Shown: positions 1 to 7,161, numbered from the stretch's first letter. The stretch: DNA of 14,474 nucleotides from DASVSE01 sp036399715 (GCA_036399715.1 DASWMO010000098.1:1-14474); one strand, 5' to 3'. Notes: generated from the sequence alone by a model not told the origin. A program made the numbers and translations.

Positions 1-63
1 ACGAGAGGCCGTCCGAGTCTGTCACGTCGCGCTGAGTCATCGGGGAGCGCCGGGGCGCGGAAA

Positions 64-87
64 GGGTCCGGCCCAACAACCCGACCC
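64..87 (-). terminator. Possible intrinsic terminator of the peptidase E gene
   Basis: On the minus strand, 14 nt after the peptidase E stop, arms GGGTC and GACCC pair, followed inside by one mismatch and two more G-C pairs, around an 8-nt loop. The next minus-strand bases are TTTCC, a very short T run. The stem is short, so this is only a plausible terminator. Positions 1-63 show no gene I can support. Confidence 0.35.
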
Positions 88-101
88 GCCCGTGCGGTTC
101 C

Positions 102-809
102 TCACATCCCGAGGCGCACGGCGAGGTCGGCCGCCGCGACGCGCTCGCCCTCCGGCGCTCGACCCGAGAAGATGGGGACCGCATCCGCCCCGAGCAGCAT
201 GACGGCCTTCCCGCGTACGTCCAGCGCCGTCCCCTCGGGCAGCCCCACCACCGGCACGCCCGGGTTCGCCGCGACGAACTCCGTGAGGCGCTGCGCGCGT
301 GTCTCGCCGCGGTGCCCCGGCGGGTGCGCGTCGGTGTAGTGCGGGTTGATCTGGAACGGCACCAGGCCGAGCGCCGCGAAGCCGGCCGGCTCCACGACCG
401 GCATGTCGTTCGTCGTCCGGATCGTCGGGCACACGACGTTGGCGCCCGCGCTCCAGCCGACGTACGGCGCGCCTGCAGCGACCCGCGACCGGATCGCCTC
501 GACGAGCCCCGCGGCCTGCATCGCGTGCAGGAGCGCAAACGTGTTGCCCCCGCCGACGAGGACAGCGTCCGACCCGGCAATCTCCGCCGCCGGGTCGGAC
601 GCCGTATGGACCGACACGACCTCGACGCCGAGGCTGGCCAGCGCTCCGGCGACGCGCGCCGATGTCGCCTCGTAGGAGACGGTGACCGCCGCGTAGGGCA
701 CGAACGCGACGCGCCGTGCGGGCCCGAGCGCCGCCCGGATCCACGCCGTCGCATGCGTGAGGAACGCCCCGTCGGGGCCGGTCGAGTTGCTGAGCAGGAG
801 GATGGACAT
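102..809 (-). CDS. pepE: Peptidase E (alpha-aspartyl dipeptidase, family S51)
   Basis: 235-aa cytoplasmic serine peptidase expected to cleave Asp-X dipeptides, releasing an N-terminal aspartate. The length matches the family (about 230 aa). The nucleophile elbow GWSAGAN places Ser120, NPHYTD places His157 and LPEG places Glu192. These are the Ser-His-Glu positions known from Salmonella PepE, and Asp135 in the TTND motif is also conserved. VGGGNTF near residues 85-91 is the usual glycine-rich loop. No Shine-Dalgarno is visible; an ATG at 809 gives the full family N-terminus (MSILLLSNST). It diverges from the YfcC-type carrier gene with 89 bp between them. A shared role in handling acidic dipeptides or C4 acids is plausible but inferred. 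Confidence 0.95.
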   Translation of the reverse strand: MSILLLSNSTGPDGAFLTHATAWIRAALGPARRVAFVPYAAVTVSYEATSARVAGALASLGVEVVSVHTASDPAAEIAGSDAVLVGGGNTFALLHAMQAAGLVEAIRSRVAAGAPYVGWSAGANVVCPTIRTTNDMPVVEPAGFAALGLVPFQINPHYTDAHPPGHRGETRAQRLTEFVAANPGVPVVGLPEGTALDVRGKAVMLLGADAVPIFSGRAPEGERVAAADLAVRLGM

Positions 810-830
810 GCGGGCCAGGGCAGGGAGCGC

Positions 831-838
831 ACAAGATC
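831..838 (-). promoter_or_regulatory. Candidate -7 box for the peptidase E gene
   Basis: Minus-strand GATCTTGT resembles the Bacteroidota -7 element TAnnTTTG and lies 21 nt before the ATG, the same distance class as the other candidate boxes in this window. No clear -33 TTTG is present. The call rests on the recurring spacing. Confidence 0.3.
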
Positions 839-869
839 GGCTCGCCCGATGGACACGCAGGCCCGGCGG

Positions 870-877
870 TATCCTGC
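870..877 (+). promoter_or_regulatory. Candidate -7 box for the YfcC-type carrier gene
   Basis: TATCCTGC, a weak TAnnTTTG-like box, lies 21 nt before the ATG at 899 in the divergent intergenic region. No -33 partner is obvious. Confidence 0.25.
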
Positions 878-898
878 CCGACCGCCTCTCCGCTGCCG

Positions 899-2407
899 AT
901 GGACGCCCCCCGCTTCGCGTTTCCGACGCCGTACACCGTCCTCGCCGTCGTGATCGCCCTCGCCGCGCTCGCGACGTGGGTCTTCCCCGCGGGTCACTAC
1001 GACACGCTGACCTACGCCAACGGCACCTTCGAGGTCGCCCACGGCGACAGCACGCTCGTCATGACGGGCAACCAGGCGACGCTGGACCGCCTCGGCCTCC
1101 GCGCTCGCGTCGGAGACTTCGAGGCCGGCCGCTTTACCAAACCCGTCACCGTTCCGGGGACGTACCGCCGCACGCCCCCCAACCGGCAGGGCCCGCTCGC
1201 GGTCCTCATGGCCCCCATCGCGGGCATCACCGAGGCCATCGACGTCGTCCTGTTCGTGCTCGTCATCGGCGGCTTCATCGGCGTCTTCAACCGCTCCGGC
1301 GCCTTCGATGCCGGCCTCGCCGCGCTCGCGCGACGCCTCCGCGGACGCGAGGGCGTTCTCGTCGTGCTCGTCATCGGCCTTATGGCCCTGGGCGGGACGA
1401 CGTTCGGCATGGCCGAGGAAACCATCGCGTTCTACCCGCTCCTCGTGCCCGTCCTGCTCGCGGCCGGCTACGACCGCATGGTCCCGCTCGCCGTCATCCT
1501 CGGCGGCAGCCACATCGGCGGGGCGGCCTCGACGACCAACCCCTTTGCGACCGTCATCGCGTCCGAGGCTGCGGGCGTGCCGTGGACGGTCGGCCTCGGG
1601 CCGCGCCTCGTCGTCCTCGCCCTCGGCGTCGGCGGGCTCGCATGGTGGACGCTCCGCTACGCTGCGCGCGTCCGCCGCAACCCCGCGGCCTCGCTCGCCG
1701 GCCCCGGCACGGCCCCCGCCGCCGCCGAGGTCAATCTCGACGCGGAGGCCCAGCCCGAGGGCCCCCCCCCGATGACCCCGCGCGTCTGGGGCCTGCTCGC
1801 CGTCTTCGCGGCCACGTTCGGCGTGATGGTCTGGGGCGTCTCGGTCGGCGGGTGGTGGTTCGGCGAGATGACGGCCCTCTTCCTCGCCGCTGCGATCCTC
1901 GTCGCCGGCATCGAAGGGGCCGGCGAGCGCGCCTTCGTGGACGCCTTTATCGCGGGCGCCCGCGACCTGCTCGGCGTCGCGTTCGTGATCGGCATCGCCC
2001 GCGGCGTGACCGTCGTCCTGACCGAGGGTGGCCTCTCGGGGACGCTCCTGTACGCCGCCTCGGGCGTCGTGGACGGCATGCCGCCCGTCGCGTTCGTGCT
2101 CTCGCTGTTCGTCTTCTTCGCCCTCCTCGCCGTCGTGCTGCCGTCGTCCTCGGGGATCGCCGTCCTCACGATGCCCATCATGGGCGCCCTCGGGGCGACC
2201 GTCGGCGTGCCTGCTGCGGCCGTCGTGAGCGCGTACGTCTACGGCATCGGCCTGTCGTTCTTCGTCTCGCCCTCGGGCATGGTGCTTCCGTCGCTGACGA
2301 TGGCGGGCGTGGGCTACGACCGCTGGCTGCGCTTTATCGGCCCCTTCCTCGGCGCGATGGCCCTCGTCTGCGCCGCCGTCCTCGTCTTCGAGACGCTAGC
2401 CGGCTAG
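899..2407 (+). CDS. YfcC/DcuC-family membrane carrier
   Basis: 502-aa inner-membrane protein of the YfcC group of the C4-dicarboxylate anaerobic carrier superfamily. Family hallmarks are the N-terminal FPTPYTVL followed by a first TM segment ending in FPAG (to about residue 32), GGTTFGMAEET at 165-175, STTNPFATVIASEAAG at 211-226, and PSSSGIAVLTMPIMG at 415-429. A long soluble loop (about 33-100) follows TM1, and a hydrophilic Ala/Pro/Glu-rich linker (about 258-295) splits the two halves, as is usual in this family. The substrate is not determined by sequence; relatives are linked to C4-dicarboxylates, arginine/ornithine or other amino acids. The ATG at 899 is chosen because it gives the canonical short N-terminus; no Shine-Dalgarno is seen. 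It diverges from the peptidase E gene. Confidence 0.9.
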   Translation: MDAPRFAFPTPYTVLAVVIALAALATWVFPAGHYDTLTYANGTFEVAHGDSTLVMTGNQATLDRLGLRARVGDFEAGRFTKPVTVPGTYRRTPPNRQGPLAVLMAPIAGITEAIDVVLFVLVIGGFIGVFNRSGAFDAGLAALARRLRGREGVLVVLVIGLMALGGTTFGMAEETIAFYPLLVPVLLAAGYDRMVPLAVILGGSHIGGAASTTNPFATVIASEAAGVPWTVGLGPRLVVLALGVGGLAWWTLRYAARVRRNPAASLAGPGTAPAAAEVNLDAEAQPEGPPPMTPRVWGLLAVFAATFGVMVWGVSVGGWWFGEMTALFLAAAILVAGIEGAGERAFVDAFIAGARDLLGVAFVIGIARGVTVVLTEGGLSGTLLYAASGVVDGMPPVAFVLSLFVFFALLAVVLPSSSGIAVLTMPIMGALGATVGVPAAAVVSAYVYGIGLSFFVSPSGMVLPSLTMAGVGYDRWLRFIGPFLGAMALVCAAVLVFETLAG

Positions 2408-2442
2408 CGCCCCACGACGAGCCGCACCGTCCGTGCTGCCGC

Positions 2443-2694
2443 ACCTGACCGGTATCGGGCATCGACCGGACGCGCTCGGAGGCGCACCAGCGGCTACCCG
2501 AGACTGACCCGGGCGTATCGGGCATCCACCCGCCCGTATCGAGGGCCGACCCGTGCGTATCGGAGGCCGCCCCGCCTGTATCGAAGCCCGACCCGTCGGT
2601 TTCGAAGGCTGACCCACTGGTTTCGGAGGCTGACCCGCTGGTTTCGGAGGCCGACCCGCCCGTATCGGAGGCCGACCAATAGGTTCTACCTATC
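2443..2694. repeat. Tandem array of about twelve 21-bp units
   Basis: The region between two convergent gene ends (2408-2742) is mostly a direct tandem repeat with an exact 21-bp period. Units start at 2443, 2464, 2485 and so on to 2674. The eight from 2506 to 2673 are clear: most begin GACCCG or a one-base variant and end GTATCGGAGGCC or GTTTCGGAGGCT. The outer units are degenerate but in phase, and GACCCGCC restarts at 2695. Many units contain a TCGG-AGG-CCGA mini-dyad. All three minus-strand frames are open through the array because 21 is a multiple of three. No mobile element or CRISPR-like spacer structure is present. Confidence 0.85.
2679..2693. other. Small perfect dyad in the last repeat unit
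   Basis: ATAGGT-TCT-ACCTAT is a perfect 6-bp inverted repeat with a 3-nt loop. It sits in the degenerate twelfth unit of the 21-bp array, 50 nt past the stop of the minus-strand CNNM gene. It is AT-richer than its surroundings. It could be a weak terminator or a binding site; there is no T tract. Confidence 0.3.
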
Positions 2695-2742
2695 GACCCG
2701 CCCCTCCACACTGCCCGCAGGGACCTCGCCCCGGCGAACCCC

Positions 2743-3996
2743 TCAGGCCGTCGTGATCCGCACCGCCTCGATCCGGTTCGCCGTCGCCGTCGCCACCGTC
2801 AGCGTGAGCCCGTCGAGGGCGAACGTCTCGCCCTCGGCCGGCACGTGGCCCGCCCGCGCCAGCAGGCACCCGCCGACCGTGTCGTAGTCGCCCTCGGGCA
2901 GCCGGATGCCCGTCGCCTCGGCGAGGTCGTCCAGCTCCACGCGCCCGTGCACCAAGACCGTCCGCTCGTCGATCCGCCGGATCGGCGCCGCGGCCGCGTC
3001 GTGCTCGTCGCGGATGTCCCCGAACAGCTCTTCGAGCAGGTCCTCGATGGTGACGACGCCCGCCGTCCCGCCGTACTCGTCCACGGCGACGGCCATCGAC
3101 GTCCCGCCGCGGAGAAAGTCGAACAGCAGGTCGCGGGCGGGCTTGGACTCGGGCACGAGGCGCGCCGGCCGGAGGATCGCCGCCAGCGATTCGGGCGCGT
3201 GGAACAGGTCGTGCGCGAGGACGATGCCCACGACGCGGTCGATGGACCCGCGGTAGACCGGCAGCCGGCTGTGCCCCGTCTCGACGAACGTCCGCCGGAC
3301 GTCCGCGATCGTCGCCGTCTCGTCCACGGCATGGATGTCTGTCCGCGGCACCATCGAGTCCTTGACGCGAAGCGTCCGGAGCTCGAAGACGTTGGTGAGG
3401 ATCTCGGACTCCTCGTCGTCGAGGTCCAGCGTCCCCGTCTCGCGGCTCTCGCGGATGACGAGTTCGAAGTCGCGGCGCAGAAACTGCTGCATCGAGTCGG
3501 CGGGTGTGCCCGTCGCGCGGATGAGCAGGCCGCTCGTCCACCCGGCGACCTTGATCAGCGGCCACAGCAGGATGTACGTCGCCCGCAGCGGGCCAGCGAG
3601 CAGCAGGAGGGCCCCCGCCGAGGGCTGCCGCATGAGCGACTTCGGGATCACCTCCCCGAAGACGAGCACGACGAGGGTCGCGACGAGCGTCTGCGTCGCC
3701 AGCACGGCCCCCGTCGGCGTCGCGAGCCCGAGGCCCTGGTACATCGCCGTCAGCGGCTCGTCCAGCCACACGCCGACGAGCGTCGAATAGACCACGATCG
3801 CCACGTTGTTGCCGACGAGCGTCGTCGTGAGCAGCGACCCCGGGTCCGCGAGGAAGCCCTGCACCACGCGCCCCAGCCCGCCCGACTGCCGCGCCCGAAC
3901 CTCGGTCTTGAGCCTGTTCGCGGTCACGAACGCCGTCTCGGAGCCCGAGAAGAACGCGCTCGCGACGAGCATCAGCAGGATGAAGGCGACGATCAT
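2743..3996 (-). CDS. CNNM/CorC-type CBS-domain membrane protein (hemolysin C family)
   Basis: 417-aa inner-membrane protein. An N-terminal CNNM (DUF21) domain covers about residues 1-180, with SGSETAF at 17-23, LVGNNVAIVVYS at 60-71 and FGEVIPKS at 113-120. A CBS pair follows at about 205-330 (SMVPRTDI, GHSRLPVY, VDEYGGTAGVVTIEDLLEELFGDI). A C-terminal CorC/HlyC domain at about 337-415 includes the DYDTVGG-like motif at 370-376. Relatives are implicated in Mg2+ or Co2+ efflux, membrane integrity and sodium-linked Mg transport; the exact ion is not decided by sequence. It is the last gene of the minus-strand run, 69 bp after the enoyl-CoA hydratase stop, and its 3' end faces the 21-bp repeat array. 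Confidence 0.92.
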   Translation of the reverse strand: MIVAFILLMLVASAFFSGSETAFVTANRLKTEVRARQSGGLGRVVQGFLADPGSLLTTTLVGNNVAIVVYSTLVGVWLDEPLTAMYQGLGLATPTGAVLATQTLVATLVVLVFGEVIPKSLMRQPSAGALLLLAGPLRATYILLWPLIKVAGWTSGLLIRATGTPADSMQQFLRRDFELVIRESRETGTLDLDDEESEILTNVFELRTLRVKDSMVPRTDIHAVDETATIADVRRTFVETGHSRLPVYRGSIDRVVGIVLAHDLFHAPESLAAILRPARLVPESKPARDLLFDFLRGGTSMAVAVDEYGGTAGVVTIEDLLEELFGDIRDEHDAAAAPIRRIDERTVLVHGRVELDDLAEATGIRLPEGDYDTVGGCLLARAGHVPAEGETFALDGLTLTVATATANRIEAVRITTA

Positions 3997-4065
3997 GTGG
4001 GGATCAGGGACCAGGAACCGGCAGCCGGGCCAGACGCACGGCCCGCCCGTGTCCGGCGTCCCGCC

Positions 4066-4851
4066 CTACCGGCCCTGGAATTCGGGCGTCTGGCGGTTGA
4101 GGAACGCGCCGACGCCCTCGACGAAGTCCTCCGTCGCGACGCACTGCGCGAAGAGGGCGGCCTCCTGCTGCAGGCCCTGCGGGAGCGGGAGATCCGCCGC
4201 GCGCAGCGCCTGGAGCGTCATCGCGACCGCGACGGGCGCCTTGGACGCGATCTTGAGGACGAACTCGCGCGCCGTCGGGATGAGGTCCTCCGCCGGCACG
4301 ACGCGGTTGACGAGGCCCGTCTCGTACGCGCGCTGCGCCGAGACGCGGTCGCCCGTGAGCAGCATCTCCGCCGCAATCCCGCGCCCGACGAGGCGCGGCA
4401 GGCGCTGCGTGCCGCCGTAGCCCGCGATGAGGCCGAGCTGCACCTCGGGCTGCCCGAACTGCGCGTTCTCGGACGCCACGCGGAGGTGGCATGCCATCGC
4501 GAGCTCGCACCCGCCGCCGAGCGCGAACCCGTTCACGGCCGCGACGACGGGCTTGGACATCGTCTCGATCTGCGTCATCACGCCCTGGCCGCGCGTCGCG
4601 AAGCGGTGCGCCGTCAAGGGGTCCATCTCGGCGAACTCGGCGATGTCCGCGCCCGCGGCAAAGGCCTTCTCGCCCGCGCCCGTCACGACGACCCCGCGCA
4701 CGGCCGCATCGGTCCGGGCCTGCCGGAAGGCCGCCGCCAACTCGGCGACGAGGCGCTGGCTGAGCGCGTTGAGCGCCTCGGGCCGGTCGAGCGTGATGAG
4801 CGCGACGCCGTCATCGTCGACGGTGTACTGGATCGTCTGGAAGTCGGGCAT
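4066..4851 (-). CDS. Enoyl-CoA hydratase (crotonase family)
   Basis: 261-aa cytoplasmic crotonase-fold enzyme, the normal length for a stand-alone hydratase. FAAGADIAE at 64-72 and GFALGGGCELAMACH at 108-122 form the CoA-binding and oxyanion-hole segments. Both catalytic glutamates of classical enoyl-CoA hydratases are present: Glu116 in GGGCELA and Glu136 in GQPEV. GYGGTQRLPRLVG at 144-156 is also typical. It should hydrate trans-2-enoyl-CoA, probably short chain (crotonyl-CoA-like), in fatty-acid or butyrate-type metabolism; chain length is inferred only. It lies between the 301-aa two-TM protein gene (33 bp upstream in transcription) and the CNNM gene, so it is probably co-transcribed with the PspA module. 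Confidence 0.93.
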   Translation of the reverse strand: MPDFQTIQYTVDDDGVALITLDRPEALNALSQRLVAELAAAFRQARTDAAVRGVVVTGAGEKAFAAGADIAEFAEMDPLTAHRFATRGQGVMTQIETMSKPVVAAVNGFALGGGCELAMACHLRVASENAQFGQPEVQLGLIAGYGGTQRLPRLVGRGIAAEMLLTGDRVSAQRAYETGLVNRVVPAEDLIPTAREFVLKIASKAPVAVAMTLQALRAADLPLPQGLQQEAALFAQCVATEDFVEGVGAFLNRQTPEFQGR

Positions 4852-4884
4852 CGGGAAGACAGGCGGGCGCCTGTCGGTCTGGGG

Positions 4885-5790
4885 CTAAGAGCGCGTGCGG
4901 CGACGGGTTTCGGTGTCGTCGCCCAGGTCGAGGTTGTCGAGCTCGTCGAGCGCCGACGTGTCCAGCTGCCCGACGCGCGACGCGTCGAACGCCTCGACGT
5001 CGGCATCGGTGAGGCTCGCCGGGTCGCCGAAGGCGTCGTCGAGCACCTCCATGGACGCCTGCGTCTCCTCGACTTCGGTCATGAGCGTGTCGAGCTGGAA
5101 GCTCACCTCGTCGGGGTTCTGCATCGTCAGCGACTGCTCGTAGACGTAGCGCGCGACGTCCTCGATGGTCGCGATCTGGGCATCGACGATGGCGAGGTTC
5201 TCACCGGCCTTCTTGAAGCGGTCGAGTCGCTTTTCGAGGATCGTCAGGCGCCGCTGCTTGATGGCCTTGACGCGCGGCGGGTCGCTCGCCATCTCCTTCT
5301 GGAGGGCCGTAATGGCGTCGAGGATGTCGGACTCGCCGGTCCGCTCGGCGAAGCGGGAGTAGCGCTCGCGCAGCTGGAGCAGGTTCAGGTGGGCGTCGAG
5401 GAGGCCGTCGAGCTTGCCGAGGTGTGCGTCGAGCAGGCCCTGGGAGGCGTAAGGCAGCTTGGCGTAGTTCTCCTTGATCGCCTTCTCCATGTTCCGGAAG
5501 CGGACGTAACGCTTCTGGCCGTCCTTTTCGAGCGTCCGGAAGACCTCGCGGTCCGTCGGCGCCTTGGCGCGCACGGCTGCCGCCCGCGAGCGGACGACCT
5601 TGCGGAAGCGCTCGTTGCGCGGGACGACGCCGAGGTAGAGCAACTCCGCCGCTGCGGCAAAGATCAGCGCGACGCTCGTCGCGGCGCCCCCGAGTACGAT
5701 CGTCGAGACGAGCAGGGCGACGAGGAGGAACGCGAGGTTGGCCGGGGCCATGAAGGCCTCGCGCGTGTAGTTGAGCGGTTCGTCGGGCAT
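4885..5790 (-). CDS. PspA-linked two-TM coiled-coil protein with LDxLDxLDLG tail
   Basis: 301-aa protein that I do not recognise as a named family. Two adjacent hydrophobic segments (about residues 17-34 and 37-56) form an N-terminal membrane hairpin. A long helical, charged region (about 60-255) is probably coiled coil and includes a short internal repeat, GLLDAHL at 118-124 and again at 129-135. The C-terminus is acidic and ends at residues 278-293 with TSALDELDNLDLGDDT, followed by an Arg-rich end. The PspA homologue at the start of the same run has a near-identical tail. It follows the 152-aa gene by 42 bp and precedes the hydratase by 33 bp. The predicted role, a membrane anchor or partner for PspA, is inference from position and the shared tail. 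Confidence 0.8.
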   Translation of the reverse strand: MPDEPLNYTREAFMAPANLAFLLVALLVSTIVLGGAATSVALIFAAAAELLYLGVVPRNERFRKVVRSRAAAVRAKAPTDREVFRTLEKDGQKRYVRFRNMEKAIKENYAKLPYASQGLLDAHLGKLDGLLDAHLNLLQLRERYSRFAERTGESDILDAITALQKEMASDPPRVKAIKQRRLTILEKRLDRFKKAGENLAIVDAQIATIEDVARYVYEQSLTMQNPDEVSFQLDTLMTEVEETQASMEVLDDAFGDPASLTDADVEAFDASRVGQLDTSALDELDNLDLGDDTETRRRTRS

Positions 5791-5832
5791 GAGAAGGTGC
5801 CGCGGGCGGGCCGTCGGCAGGGTCGTCGGGGG

Positions 5833-6291
5833 CTAGCTCCGGGGCCGGCCGAGTGTCTTGGCGTCGCGCGATGCGGCCGCGGGCGGTTCCGGCACGTCGG
5901 GCAGCGGCGTGCGGCCGATGGTGCGGGCGGCATCCGACGCCGGGCGCGCGGGCGCCTCGTCGGCGGTCGCGCCCGCCTCGGCCTTGAGCTGGCGGACGAG
6001 GTCGGCGGCTTCGGCCTGGCGCGTCGCCTCGCGGTCGGACTCGGCCTGGGCGCGGGCCGCCTCGCCTTCGAGGGCGAGGTCGAGGCGGGCCTCCTGCGTG
6101 ATGGCGCCGCGCATCAGCGCGTCGGTCTGGGCGTCCGTCTCCGCTGTGAGGTCGCCGGCGTCCATGCCGCGAAGCGCGCCTAAGATGGACGCCTTGCGCT
6201 GCACGTCGCGGTGCTGTTGCTTGAGGTCGCGGAGCTGGCGGAGGTGCGCCTTCTCCTCTTCCTTGAGGCGGTTGAACTCCTCGGGAGTCAT
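5833..6291 (-). CDS. PspA-linked 152-aa coiled-coil protein
   Basis: 152-aa soluble, highly charged protein of unknown function. Residues 1-35 are a Lys/Glu/Arg/Gln-rich helix, followed by RKASILGALRGMD and a second helix from about 60 to 107. The second helix contains EARLDLAL (67-74) and ADLVRQLKAEAG (96-107). The PspA homologue encoded 65 bp upstream has EARMEMAL and AELVRQFKLEMG with almost the same spacing. The last 45 residues are Ala/Pro/Arg-rich and probably disordered. It may have arisen by duplication of the PspA C-terminal region, or bind the same partner. No signal peptide or TM segment. The ATG at 6291 is the only reasonable start. Confidence 0.75.
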   Translation of the reverse strand: MTPEEFNRLKEEEKAHLRQLRDLKQQHRDVQRKASILGALRGMDAGDLTAETDAQTDALMRGAITQEARLDLALEGEAARAQAESDREATRQAEAADLVRQLKAEAGATADEAPARPASDAARTIGRTPLPDVPEPPAAASRDAKTLGRPRS

Positions 6292-6356
6292 CAGAGTGGG
6301 GGCTGGGGGTAGGCTTGAGGTGGGAGCACGAGCCCCCGGTCCTGAAGCCCGAATCC

Positions 6357-7136
6357 CTATTCGGTCCGGGTGCGGGCGCGCTCGGCGGGCGTGTCCGTGC
6401 CGAGGTCGAGGTCGTCGAGTGCGTCGAGCGCGGGCGTGCGCTCAGCCGGGGCAGCTGTGGCCGGCGCAGACGACTCCATGCCCATTTCGAGCTTGAACTG
6501 GCGGACGAGCTCGGCGCCCTCGACCTCCTTGGCGTCCTCCTCGATCTGCATCGCCTCGGTGTCGATGGAGTCCAGCGCCATTTCCATGCGCGCCTCGTTC
6601 TTGGCCGTCTGCTCGTTGACGCGGCGGACCATCTCGTCGTGCGTCGAGTCGATGCCGGCGACCTCGAACTGCTCGAGCGTGTCGGCGATCTTGGACTGCC
6701 ACTTCGCGCGCTCGTGGGCGCGGAGGGCCTCCTTGGCCTCGCCGATCTTCTTCTCGCGCTCGCGCATGAAGGCTTTCTTGACCTGGAGCGCCTTCTCGTA
6801 CGCCTGCTCGGCGAACTGGAGCTGCTCGGCCGTCCGCGTCTGGGCCTCCTTGATGCCCTGGAGCTGGACGGCGTAGCGCTGCGCGATGTCGTCGCGGCCG
6901 GCGTTGATGGCGGCCTTGATCTTGGACGTCAGGCCGGACTGCTCGGCGGTGTACCGGCGGTCCTCTTTCTGGAGAAGCATCACGTTGGCTTTCACCGTCG
7001 CGATGTTCTCGTTCATCTTGGGGACCTGGTCGTTCAGCTCCCGGATGTTCTGCTCAAGGATGAGCTTGGGGTCCTCCATCGCGGAGATCGCGCCCCCGAA
7101 GATGGACTGGAGCAGGCGCGAGAATCGCTTCCACAT
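6357..7136 (-). CDS. PspA/IM30 (Vipp1-like) family protein
   Basis: 259-aa PspA/IM30 homologue. The N-terminal amphipathic helix MWKRFSRLLQSIFGG precedes the family motif MEDPKLILEQNIRELNDQ (about 20-37). Long coiled-coil helices to about 217 follow, including AEQAYEKALQVKKAFMRERE and AELVRQFKLEMG. Family members are bacterial ESCRT-III-like proteins that polymerise on the inner membrane in envelope stress or membrane remodelling. After residue 220 there is an extra low-complexity linker and an acidic tail, TPALDALDDLDLGTDT (234-249), shared with the two-TM protein of the same run. The open frame extends upstream to 7232, but the ATG at 7136 gives the canonical N-terminus and lies 25 nt after a TACCTTTC box. 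Confidence 0.92.
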   Translation of the reverse strand: MWKRFSRLLQSIFGGAISAMEDPKLILEQNIRELNDQVPKMNENIATVKANVMLLQKEDRRYTAEQSGLTSKIKAAINAGRDDIAQRYAVQLQGIKEAQTRTAEQLQFAEQAYEKALQVKKAFMREREKKIGEAKEALRAHERAKWQSKIADTLEQFEVAGIDSTHDEMVRRVNEQTAKNEARMEMALDSIDTEAMQIEEDAKEVEGAELVRQFKLEMGMESSAPATAAPAERTPALDALDDLDLGTDTPAERARTRTE

Positions 7137-7161
7137 GAGACGGATGAGGCAGGCTAGGGAG

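Noticed and set aside
1..101. End of another gene on the plus strand
   Set aside because: A short frame ending at about position 36 exists, but there is too little sequence to support a coding call.
757..2448. Second plus-strand open frame over the carrier gene
   Set aside because: Arg/Pro/His-rich shadow translation; the frame starting at 899 gives a complete YfcC-type membrane protein.
2443..2694. CRISPR array
   Set aside because: Units are 21 bp, directly adjacent without spacers and drift gradually; there are no cas genes nearby.
2845..6183. Plus-strand open frame of 1112 codons
   Set aside because: It lies antisense to three well-supported minus-strand genes, and its product is Arg/Asp/Glu/Val/Leu-rich with no domain. 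It is the usual shadow of high-GC codon bias.
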